Assembly: GCA_039621445.1 (NCBI GenBank)
Contig: CP154955.1
Coordinates: 30,387,471-30,451,470, forward strand
DNA: 64,000 bases
Direction: 5' to 3'
DNA from: Euglena gracilis
Lineage: Eukaryota; Euglenida; Euglenophyceae; Euglenales
In this document: positions 34,401 through 42,900 of the stretch, piece by piece
Position numbering within the stretch: position 1 is the stretch's first letter
Layout: each line of letters opens with the position of its first letter
Translations under genes and position numbers: made by a program
The notes under the pieces: generated by a model
The model's input: only the letters and a program-made list of their open reading frames with translations
What the model was told of the DNA's origin: nothing
Databases searched by the model: none

Positions 34401-35369
34401 CATTCCATCTCCCGTACTCTGACCACTCACATTGCATCATCATCCATTACACCCCACACAACACAAACCACACCGTCTTCTGCGTCCTGTCGTACCCCGC
34501 CTTCCGCAGCGCCACCGCCAGCCTCACCTTCGGGTTGGCCTCCGCCCGCACGTCGTCGCCCAGCAGCAGCGCCGCGAAGCTGCTGAGGGGGAGGCCGTGG
34601 ACCTGCATCTGCTGCGCCTGGTTGTCGCCGCCGGCCAGCTGCCGCATCGCCACCGGGGTGCCGTGCTTCAGCACCCTCGCCAGCACCCACCGGTACTGCT
34701 CCGGCACCTCCCGCCGCTCCTTCAGGAAGTCCTCCGCCATCTTCTTCAGCGCCGCGGTCATGTGCTGCCCGCCGACCACCACGTACTCCCGGCCTGTGAC
34801 GAGACGCACGAGGCAGGCAGGGGGGGGGGTGGACAGAAACTGCAAGTCAGGTATGGATGCCAAAGCCAGTGCATGTTTGCGCAGGTGCGCATTCCACATT
34901 TCAATCAATGCATATCCATCCATAAATTCATCATGCAAAGCAACTCACAAACCAAGAACAATGCGCACTTGCGCATACCGATCGTGTCGGCCGCCCACAC
35001 CACGACTCTCTGCACGGGGGTGGGGGGGTTGGTGCGCATCGCCTCGTAGACGCGGTCCACGTCCTCCGCCACCAAGGACCGCACCTGGCCCTCTCTGCAG
35101 CTCAGGTCGAAGCGCACCTTGGTGAGCTCGATGCGCTGCTCGCCCGGCAGCAGCCAGTCCTCTGGCCTCCCGCCCGCCCACGTCGCGATGGCCTCCACCA
35201 CACGCTTCTTCTCCTTCCTCCGCCTCTCCACCTCCACTTCCTCTTCCTCCTCTTGCGGGGGTGGGTGGGGGGTGCCTCGAGGGCCTCCGGCACGTCGGGG
35301 GCCGAGGGGACTGGCGATGGGGGGCGGGATATGGGTGTGCCGGTGCCCTGTGGTCGAGAAATGGTACAT
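31496..35369 (-). CDS. Transposon gene 2: ParB-like domain protein with acidic, proline-rich tail
   Basis: Five exons: 34,979-35,369; 34,474-34,793; 33,977-34,268; 33,287-33,813; 31,496-32,931. All GT-AG junctions agree in phase, and the ATG at 35,369 is in frame. Exon 1 has an acidic/basic stretch (EEEEEVEVERRRKEKKR), then IELTKVRFDLSCREGQVR and NPPTPVQRVVVWAADTIG. Exon 2 opens with REYVVVGGQHMTAALKKM. Together they resemble the ParB/sulfiredoxin-like fold, with GGQHMTAAL at the G-x-x-R-x-x-A loop. Later exons have no known domain. The last has a basic K/R helix, KAKAKPKARPKPSTSKG, a very acidic run, then a P/S-rich tail with nuclear-localisation-like RKKKRG and KRRTS. One frame change near 32,340 in a GGCGGCCCCC stretch separates basic and acidic parts. 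It may be a base-count error or a real lesion. Length is about 970 residues. Likely role: DNA binding or processing for the element (inference). Confidence 0.7.
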
Positions 35370-35499
35370 CACCCTCTGTGTACGGGTCGGCGACCCCCAC
35401 AACTCTCAGTTCATTTATTTGAATTGTTGCATCCCCCTGCCCTCCCGAGGAAAAAACCCTCCAAAATATTTTTTTTTCCGCAATGCCTCTGAAAGGGCC

Positions 35500-36250
35500 A
35501 GAAAAGGCGATTTCGACAACGGCGGCACCTCCAGTGGTGCGGTTTTCTGGAACAGGTCAGGGGAAGTGGAAATATTTCAGATGCACAATTTTGAAAAGTG
35601 CTGAGGTTTTGTTTTTGTCGAAAAACACTGAACAAAATACACCCTCTGACGTGTGCAATGTCAGTCGCGCAGAATCGCGGAATGTACGCGAAAATTTTTC
35701 ACCCGAAAAATTAACGCCCAGCTTCCCAGAAGGAGGCTCCCCAAGACCCGCCCGCTCCGCCCCGGTGTCCGGCACACTTGGGGGCACCCCCCCAGGCCTC
35801 CCAATCGACCCAGAACATTGGATGAGTGCAGCGACCCCATGTCCCGGGTGGTGGGGTGCCCCGCCCGGTGCGGGGTCCCAGCTCAGGCGACGTCCTCATT
35901 GGGATTGGCTGGGAGGTACACGTCGGGGCCGTGGCGGGCGGCGCAGGATCGGGGATGCGGCCCGCCAGGTGGGGTGCCCTGAGACCGGCCCGGGCCTCTG
36001 GGCCGACAGCACGGGGGCCGGGGACACCCGGGACGCACCACCGTGGAGCCGCCGGGACCACGGGCTGGCCCCCCGCCTGCAGCTCGGGCGGAGCGGGCTG
36101 CTCGAACACGGACCGCCGAACAGGGGCAGCGCCGTGCGGAACGACGAGGGCGGGTGGGTGCTGGCGGGGCACTGGCCAAGTCAATTCGCGAAAAAGAAGA
36201 CGTGCTCACACAACACACCGGATCATTTAGTGAGTCTGTGCATTTCGTAT
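35500..36250. other. Region between the two transposon genes, both strands open
   Basis: A plus frame of 257 codons (35,483-36,256) and a minus frame of 157 codons (35,711-36,184, P/A-rich) overlap. Neither shows a domain. The minus frame could be a 5' exon of gene 2. The region may also be the promoter for gene 2. I do not choose. Confidence 0.3.
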
Positions 36251-36524
36251 AATTGAAATCACTCGGAATGCGCACCTGCACATTTCGAGTGATTTCGGAT
36301 GGATCTCTGATATGTAGTTTGTTTGCGCACATGCACATTTTGTTGGGATGATATCTTGGTCAATTGAGAAAAAGGCGATCGGTTGACAGAAACTGCTATG
36401 GCACGCCGTACACAAGGAGTAGGCAGTCGAATAACACACGATATGTCAGCTGCAGTGATCACTTAGTAGCATGATTGAGCCATCCAAATCAATGCAGTTC
36501 AGAACGTCTAGTGCATTCAGTATT

Positions 36525-36623
36525 AATTGCGCATGTGCGCATTCAATACTGAATGCGCATGTGCGCATTCAGTATTGTGATGCGCACATGCGCAATTAAT
36601 ACTGAATGCGCATGTGCGCATTC
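36525..36623. repeat. Cluster of four palindromes at the 3' end of transposon gene 1
   Basis: Palindromes at 36,525, 36,551, 36,579 and 36,604 are separated by CAATACTG / CAGTATT, themselves inverted, so the cluster can fold in several nested ways. The stop codon of gene 1 lies here. A 3' end or transcription-stop role is possible. Confidence 0.75.
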
Positions 36624-39119
36624 ACAGCGTTCATACATTCCTTCTGTATAATCCAACAAACGATCCTCCTCCATATGCCCTGCCAGTTCGGAACAGCTGG
36701 TTGCACCGGGGGGACGGCGAATGGCTGGGGCTTCGCCTTCGGCTTGCCCTTTGGCTGGGCCTTGGGCTTCGCCTCCGGTCGGACGCGTCCGGCCACGCCG
36801 TCCCACACCCGGTGGTACTGGACGACCTCCTCCTCGCTCCACCGAGCACACAGGCCATCCAGCTCCCGCTGCACGTCCTCGCTGGGCAGGTCGTCCCCCA
36901 CCAGGGCGAGGAACGCGTACCGCATCGTGGCCGTGGCGTCCTCCGGGGTGAGGTCCACGGACAGCAGGCTGGCGGGGTGGCTCCAGTCCGCGGGCCAGGG
37001 CTCACCCACGGAGTACTCCCGCTCCGTCAGCCGGGCCACGTACCGGACCACGTCGGACACGGACTCAATCGCCACCCCCGGTCCGGGCACCACGGGCAGC
37101 CGCTGCTCCGCACCGCACCGTTCCAGAAGGTCCTCCACGTGTCCGCGCACCGTGTCCACCCACGGCTGCCCCACGTTGCCACCCCGCAGCGCCCTGACAC
37201 CGGGCCGACCGGTCTCCAGCAGCGCGTACAGGTCCCCCACCTGATCCGTGCTCACCGCCAGGGGGTGTCGCTCGTTCTCCCGCCCGAGCAGGGACAGCGC
37301 CGCCTCGCAGAGCTCCTCGCTGAAGCAGGCCGCGGGCAGGGCCGAGTGCCACGGCGTCCAGCACAGCATGGCCACACCCACGGTCCGGATGTACTCCGTC
37401 CGGCGCTCGCCGGGGGCCTCCAGACGCAGCAGCAGGGCCAGGCTGGCGTGCAGCACCTCGAGGGCGTGTCCGCCGGTACCAGACTGTCGCAGCTCCCAGT
37501 GGCAGGTGCGCACCATCTCCCCCAGGACCAGACACGCCGGAGCCCACTCCCCCAGGAGATCCGCCAGCGCCGCCAGGATGGTGCTGTCCGCCCGCAGGAT
37601 CCGCACGACCTGGTTGGCGTCCCGCAGTGCAGACTCGGCCCGCTGCAGCGCCGCCTCCGCCTCCTCCGCACCGGCGATCGCACGCTCCGCCCGGGACCAG
37701 GGGGCCTGACCGGCGCACACCCGCACCAGCTGCTGCCGGACGTGGGCCTCGGCCGCCTCCAGCTGGGCCCGTCGCTCCGCCACGGTCGTCGCCCGCTGCG
37801 CCGCTCGCGCCCCCCCCCGGTCATGCGACGCACCAAACGGTCCCGGAATGCGCAGATGCGCAATCGGGTGTCCCGTGGCACCAGCAGCAGGGCCCCCAGC
37901 CACTGCTCCAGGGTCTGCAGGTTGGGCCGGTGGAAGCTGCCCGTACCGCTTCGGGCCAGGGTGCCGCTCTGCACGTAGAGGAAGAGGGGCAGGAACCGCC
38001 GGTACACGGTGTGCACCACCTGTTTGTACGGGTGCCACACCGCGTACAGCATGGGGAGGGGCGTCAGGGCGGCCGACACGTCCCACCGCTGCAGCTCCCG
38101 GCCGTACAGCAGCTTCGCCACCCTGTACCAGATGTTCTCGTCCACGAGGACCGGCACCGGGGTGGCGAGGTGGTCGGCGACCGAGCCCCGCAGGTAGCGC
38201 AGCACCTCCAGCAGGCCGACCTGGGCCGACACGGCGTGGTCGCCCATGAGGAACGGGCGCCACGGCAGGGCCTCCACCCGGGGCCGGCTCACGTCCAGGG
38301 GCACCCGGAAGTCTGTCGCCGGCAGGTCCCAGTCGGCCACCGCCCGGATGCGCTCCCGCAGCCGTCCGCCGCCGTACTCCGCCAGCTCGGTACCGACCAG
38401 CAGGTGCCGCTGCCACAGCTGCTCCAGGGAGTAGTGGCCGGGGAACGGGGGCACGGGGTCCACGAGCGGCAGCACCGCCACCACCACGTTAGGCGCGGGG
38501 CTGTTGGGTAAACCACTGTCCCCCCCCCCACCAAAAACCCCCCCCCCCCCCCGGCGGGGTGTTGCGTACCGCCGCTTGTTAAGTAGTTGTCGAACCACAG
38601 CACCGCGGGGTTCCCGGCCAGGTCGCGCCACAGCTCGGCCTGCCGCGCCAGGGCCAGCCGGGCGCGGTCGGCGGCGGAGTGCAGCAGGGCGGCGGGGTGG
38701 ACCCCGCTGGGGCGGAGGAAGCGGCCCAGGGCGCGGGTGGCGGCCAGGGGGACGTCCTCGGGGGCGACGCGGGGCTGCGGGGCGCGGGGGCAGGCGTGCT
38801 GGCGGTGGGCCCGGTACGAGGCCCAGGCGTCCCGCAGGAGCATCTCCGTGCGCTGGCGGCGGGGGCGGCGGGTCAGCTCGGCCAGGAGGTGGTCACTGTC
38901 CGGGGAGCGGCGGAACGGGACCCGGGTGTGGGCCACCAGGACCACCAACTCGTACAGGGGGTGGGGCGGGTCCACCACGGCCGTGACGAAGTCGGCGTAC
39001 GTGGCGACGAAGGTGTCCCGCACCAGCCGGCCGATGATCTTGCCCGCGGTGGCGCAGGCGCGGGCGGCGGGGGTGTGCGCGTGCCGGGCCCGGTACAGTG
39101 TCTGGGGTCGGCGGGGCAT
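36596..39119 (-). CDS. Transposon gene 1: large unrecognised protein, transposase candidate
   Basis: Exons: 38,570-39,119 (ATG at 39,119, MPRRPQTLYRARHAH); 37,882-38,500; 36,596-37,795. The second intron (37,796-37,881, GT...CAG) is in phase and holds a GCGCA palindrome. The first junction, across a C17 run, is off by one nucleotide, probably a run-length error or a missed donor. Notable pieces are NPAVLWFDNYLTS, PVPVLVDENIWYRVAKLLYG and YAVWHPYKQVVHTVYRRFLP. Then come an Ala/Glu-rich coiled coil (RAERAIAGAEEAEAALQRAE), SEELCEAALSLLGREN and a basic end (KAQPKGKPKAKPQP). Conserved-looking Asp in WFDNY and VDENIWY, with later Glu, would fit a DDE-type enzyme, but no family is recognised. The role is inferred from its position in an element that otherwise lacks a transposase. 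Length about 790 residues. Confidence 0.6.
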
Positions 39120-39239
39120 GGTGAGGTTGAGGTGGGTGTAGGGACTGCCGACTGACGGGATCCGCCGAGACAGCAGCCAAAGACAAACAAACATGCGTGA
39201 GAAGGGTACAAACCGGTCAAAGCACACTACCACAACATC

Positions 39240-40305
39240 GTACGAACAATGCGCATGTGCGCATTCATCGTACGATCTGGTGGTAACATACGGCTAAGGG
39301 AGACATAATGTACATTGTACTGCAGAATGCGCACGTGCGCATTCTGCAGTACAATGTGTAACGGTCTGACAGCCGGTCGTCTCGGTTGTCATTCGGATGA
39401 CTGGAGCCTGTGAGGGTGTTGGACAGCTGCACGTTCACACTCAGCTACGACGCGTCATAGGCAGGTGTTGACGTGAGGCAACAGTGCATCCAGTTATCGT
39501 GTGTGACCTCTCTCTTCAGGAGCTGTGGAGGGTGACTGACTCACAGGTCAAAACCACCCTCAACAGGGAGAGACAGTCGGGACACAACCGCCAGGTCAGC
39601 GTGTAACACACCCCGTGCCAACACTGTACCTGCGAATCACGAGCCTGTGTGTGGAAACCAGTCCTACGCGCCTTGGAAGAGGGGAGGTGGCAACCACCGC
39701 CACCACAAACACACCGGTACCCGTGAACCAGCGTGAAAGGGGGGGGACAAAATTTGTCCGGACATCCCCAATTGCGCAGGTGCGCATTCTTCAAACCATT
39801 GGTCTGAATGCGCGTCTGCGCATTCAGACCACCCGGATCTGCCACACGGCCAAACACCCACACGTCCACCCAGGTCGCATCCCCTCCTGCTCTCTCACAC
39901 ACAGTGGACCAATTAGAACCTTCCAGTTGGAATCAGGTGACCCACCCCCAGCATGGTGGTCCCGACCCCCCACACACACCACCCCTTTCCATCCAGACGA
40001 CCCCAATTTGGATCTCGACAATCCCGCAATACTGCTGCCTCGGCGGGGTGTGGGGGTGTAGCTGACGTCAGGGGGCAGTCACCTCACAATCTTCTTCGCA
40101 GCCAAATGCGATACAGAGCACACTGTGAAAACAAGAAAACAGGCATTCGACACGCGTCAAAATATTAGAGCGCTCCCGTTACGCGATTTGCATGCTGGTT
40201 TCAAAGCGCACGCGACAGGTCCGGAATGCGCACCTGCGCACTCCAGGTCCAAAATGCGCGGATGCGCATTTTCACTAAAACTGTCATAATTTTGTGACTA
40301 TACAA
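39240..40305. other. Right subterminal region of the transposon, palindrome-rich, no gene
   Basis: Contains six GCGCA palindromes, including a 46-bp perfect one (39,312-39,357) and a 30-bp one (39,801-39,830). No coherent ORF or exon was found. Confidence 0.6.
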
Positions 40306-40331
40306 GAAAAGTGCATTCCCGGCCGTCTAAG
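40306..40331 (-). repeat. Right terminal inverted repeat (26 bp)
   Basis: GAAAAGTGCATTCCCGGCCG then TCTAAG, followed by the ACTTT duplication (40,332-40,336). Confidence 0.92.
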
Positions 40332-40336
40332 ACTTT

Positions 40337-42382
40337 GGTTTCTTTTAACCGAGCCACATTTGGAAGGGCCAAAATGGTTCGTTCCAACCCTTCATGGGGA
40401 AAAGAGATTGTGTGTCCTTTGATGCCCCATCCCACGCCATGACTACCCCCTATGGCCACCAGTTTCACTATTGTGATGATATTGTGAGGCGTTCCTCCAG
40501 CGCTGTCAATTCAGGCAACCCTGACTTTATGCCAAAATGTTTTCCACTGGCAACAGATCGTGGTGGTCGAATTGGGCTTGGCCCAATTAGTGATTTCTGG
40601 CAGTGTTTGCAAATATGTATATATCCGGCTTCAGGGACACCATGCTACCAATACAAATTCACCCCATGTTGTACAATTGAAAGATGGCAATGGTACTGGG
40701 GGGGGGATTTTGGCCAACCACTCTTGTTCGATTTCATTCAATTGCAGCACGTGCAAAGAATCAAGTGAAACGGGTTTCACTTCAATGAAATCTTCAACAC
40801 CACACACTTGACAAATATTTATGTTGTCAAAGACACCAACATTTTCTTCCCATTCTTTCACCATGGAAACAACCCTTTCTGGTGTCAGTTCTTCATTCTC
40901 CAGTTGTAGCAAAACTTCATCCCTCTGGGAACTTGGAAATACATACGGGCTTGCCGGCCACATACCCCACCCAGTTGAATCCCACCATCCCTGTATGACC
41001 GCCGCTAATGATTTCCATCCACCCAACGATCGAAATTCCGTTTCGGGGGCTCGACACTCAGCAATTGTGCCAATTGTTCGTCACCCAATTTCAATAGTGG
41101 GCCATTCATCCGCGATGAAGCATGCAACTGTTCCCACACAAAGCTTCTCTGACCTCCGAATGTTGCTGCCAAAACCCCGCATGCTGCACTTTGTGCACCG
41201 TGCTCAGCACCTTCAATGGCATGTACCATACCCTCCATCCCACTGCACCCCCCCCTCCACGCCACGTGCACCATGTTCTGCGCCTTGAATTCCTCCCGCG
41301 GCACCTTCAGCGGCATGCACTATACCCTCCATCCCACTGCACCCCCCCTCCACGCCATGTGCACCATATTCTGTGCCTTGCATTCCTCTCGCCTCAACCC
41401 CACCCTCCATGCCATGTGCACCATGTTCTGCGCCTTGCATTCCTCCCGCGGCACTTTCGGCGGCATGCACTATACCCTCCACCCCACTGCACCCTCCCTC
41501 CATGCCACGTGCGGCATTTTGTGCACCATGTTTTGCGCCTGGCATTCCTCCAGCGGCACCTTTGGCGGCATGCACCATACCCTCAACCCCATAGATGCCT
41601 GTGTCCATGCTCTCCTCATAGAACAAGCGCCTTCGGGACAAACTACGAGTTGGCGCTTTCACACAACCTAGAATGTGGCGCCGCATATGTTGCCCTCTCG
41701 AAAATTCTTCCTTGCAATAAGGGCACATGCGTGACGGGGTCCTTGGGACAGAAGAGTTGCACCTTTCAAAATGGCGTTTAAAATGACCTCGATCACCAAA
41801 ATGATCATTGCATTTGCTGCACGTGAACAATTTAGGACTTTGAACATTGGAAGTGTCTGCAGAATGTTGGTCGCGCATGTGCCTCAGCAAATGCTGATTC
41901 GATGCAAACGTTTTTTCACATTAAGGACATTGTGGCCTATCACTTTCAATAGCTTGTGCATCACATCCCTCGGAAAGCGTTTCCTGGGCCGGCATACAAT
42001 CACCGTCCCTTTCTGTGCTACCCGCGTGCACATTTCGAATATGCCGCAACAAATTTGGCCGTGTTGAAAAGGTTTTACTGCTGTATTTGCATTCCTCCCG
42101 TCCACAAGTATTTTGTTGCATAAAACTAGAACCACCAAGGCCGGATGCAATGCCTTCTTGCCATAAACTATCACATTTTTGCACACTCTCATTTCGCATG
42201 GCACGTTCCATTTCAACATCCCCCCAACATTCAAAAATGTCAGGCAGAGGTCTGTCTTTTGCCAATGTTGAGGGGTTGGAAAAGGGCGCATTTTCCATAC
42301 GTTGCTTAAACAATTTCATCAATGCAAACAAAAAACACCCCAAAGCAATGAAAACAATGATAACATGCCGCAAAGTTGGCAA
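40337..42382 (-). pseudogene. Helitron-like N-terminal protein (C2H2 fingers, DUF6570-like), broken
   Basis: It reads on the minus strand from 42,382. First come a short hydrophobic start and a C2H2-like finger (CKYSSKTFSTRPNLLRHIRN). A second finger is cut by TAA at 41,921 (QCP-stop-CEKTFASNQHLLRHMRD), and two more follow (CSKCNDHFGDRGHFKRHFER; CPYCKEEFSRGQHMRRHILG). Next is a Gly/Ala/His repeat (VEGMVHAAKGAAGGM), then in other frames NICQVCGVEDFIEV and SLDSLHVLQLNEIE. A DUF6570-like stretch follows: YIHICKHCQKSLIGPS, GLPELTALEERLT, then GGSHGVGWGIKGHTISFPHE and RTILALPNVARLKETKV up to the transposon. At least four frame breaks or stops occur. Such regions precede the Rep/helicase part of Helitron-like proteins. 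No Rep or helicase motif is seen, so this is a remnant or the end of a larger broken gene. Confidence 0.6.
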
Positions 42383-42449
42383 TGAAATCGACCTTCTTCA
42401 GAATGCATTAAAGAAACAAAAAAAAATTGGAAAACCCTGCACAAAGAAG

Positions 42450-42900
42450 AGAAGAGAGGATTAAACCATTCAATGTCTTTTCACGCGCTGCAAGCAATGC
42501 TCAAACTGGTTAACAAAATACACAGGCCTGCATCTTCAACTGAAAATACATCACCCTACATTGTCAAGGGAAAAAATAACTATGCAAATGGTTATGGAGG
42601 CCAAAATTTTCGATTTTTTTGGGGGGCTGTTTTGACCCAAAATTGACCCCTTGGGTAAACCAGATTGGAAATTTGGGGCAGATTTCGGGCCAAATCTCAG
42701 GCCGAACGATGAGAGTCCAAACTTTGTGCAACTAGGCAGCCCGTCTTCGAGGGCTTCCAAAAAATGCACAACGTATTTTTCAAATGATGCACTGTTTTGG
42801 AGTTATTTTATTTTATCCATCCTCTAATTTTTAAGACACCCCCCAAATCGGAAATGAACCCCCTCCTTATTGATATTACCCCCTTATTTGACAGTACCCC
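42450..42900. other. Intergenic stretch, no gene seen
   Basis: AT-rich DNA leading into poly-C and the right repeat arm. Only short frames. Confidence 0.4.

Larger units (their letters stand above)
30296..40272. repeat. About 25 dispersed palindromes GAATGCGCANNTGCGCATTC
   Basis: Sites: 30,296; 30,597; 31,391; 31,429; 32,960; 33,038; 33,075; 33,846; 34,320; 34,354; 34,876; 34,960; degenerate at 36,268 and 36,323; 36,525; 36,551; 36,579; 36,604; 37,846; 39,247; 39,325; 39,770; 39,806; 40,223; 40,251. None lies in a predicted exon except at the very 3' end of the 36,596 ORF. All four introns of the 31,496 gene and the second intron of the 36,596 gene hold at least one. Centres vary (CA, TG, GG, CC, CG, GA). 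They could be transposase-binding sites, splicing or transcription elements, or replication hairpins. Confidence 0.9.
30255..40331. mobile_element. 10,077-bp TIR DNA transposon, nested in a Helitron-like gene
   Basis: Perfect 26-bp TIRs begin CTTAGACGGCCGGGAATGCA and end CTTTTC (30,255-30,280; inverted at 40,306-40,331). ACTTT is duplicated. Inside are two spliced minus-strand genes (31,496-35,369 and 36,596-39,119), regions of unclear coding at 30.6-31.3 and 35.5-36.2 kb, and about 25 GCGCA palindromes. A 5-bp duplication is typical of Transib, but neither the termini nor the proteins look like it. The termini match the 8,425 element. I cannot place it in a known superfamily. Perfect TIRs suggest recent insertion. 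Confidence 0.92.

Noticed and set aside
30296-40272. CRISPR array
   Set aside because: The palindromes are irregularly spaced over 10 kb, inside introns of a eukaryotic element, and the sequence between them is coding, not spacer-like.
30250-40336. Transib membership because of the 5-bp duplication
   Set aside because: Transib ends start with CAC and the enzyme is RAG1-like. Neither is seen. Length of duplication alone is weak evidence.
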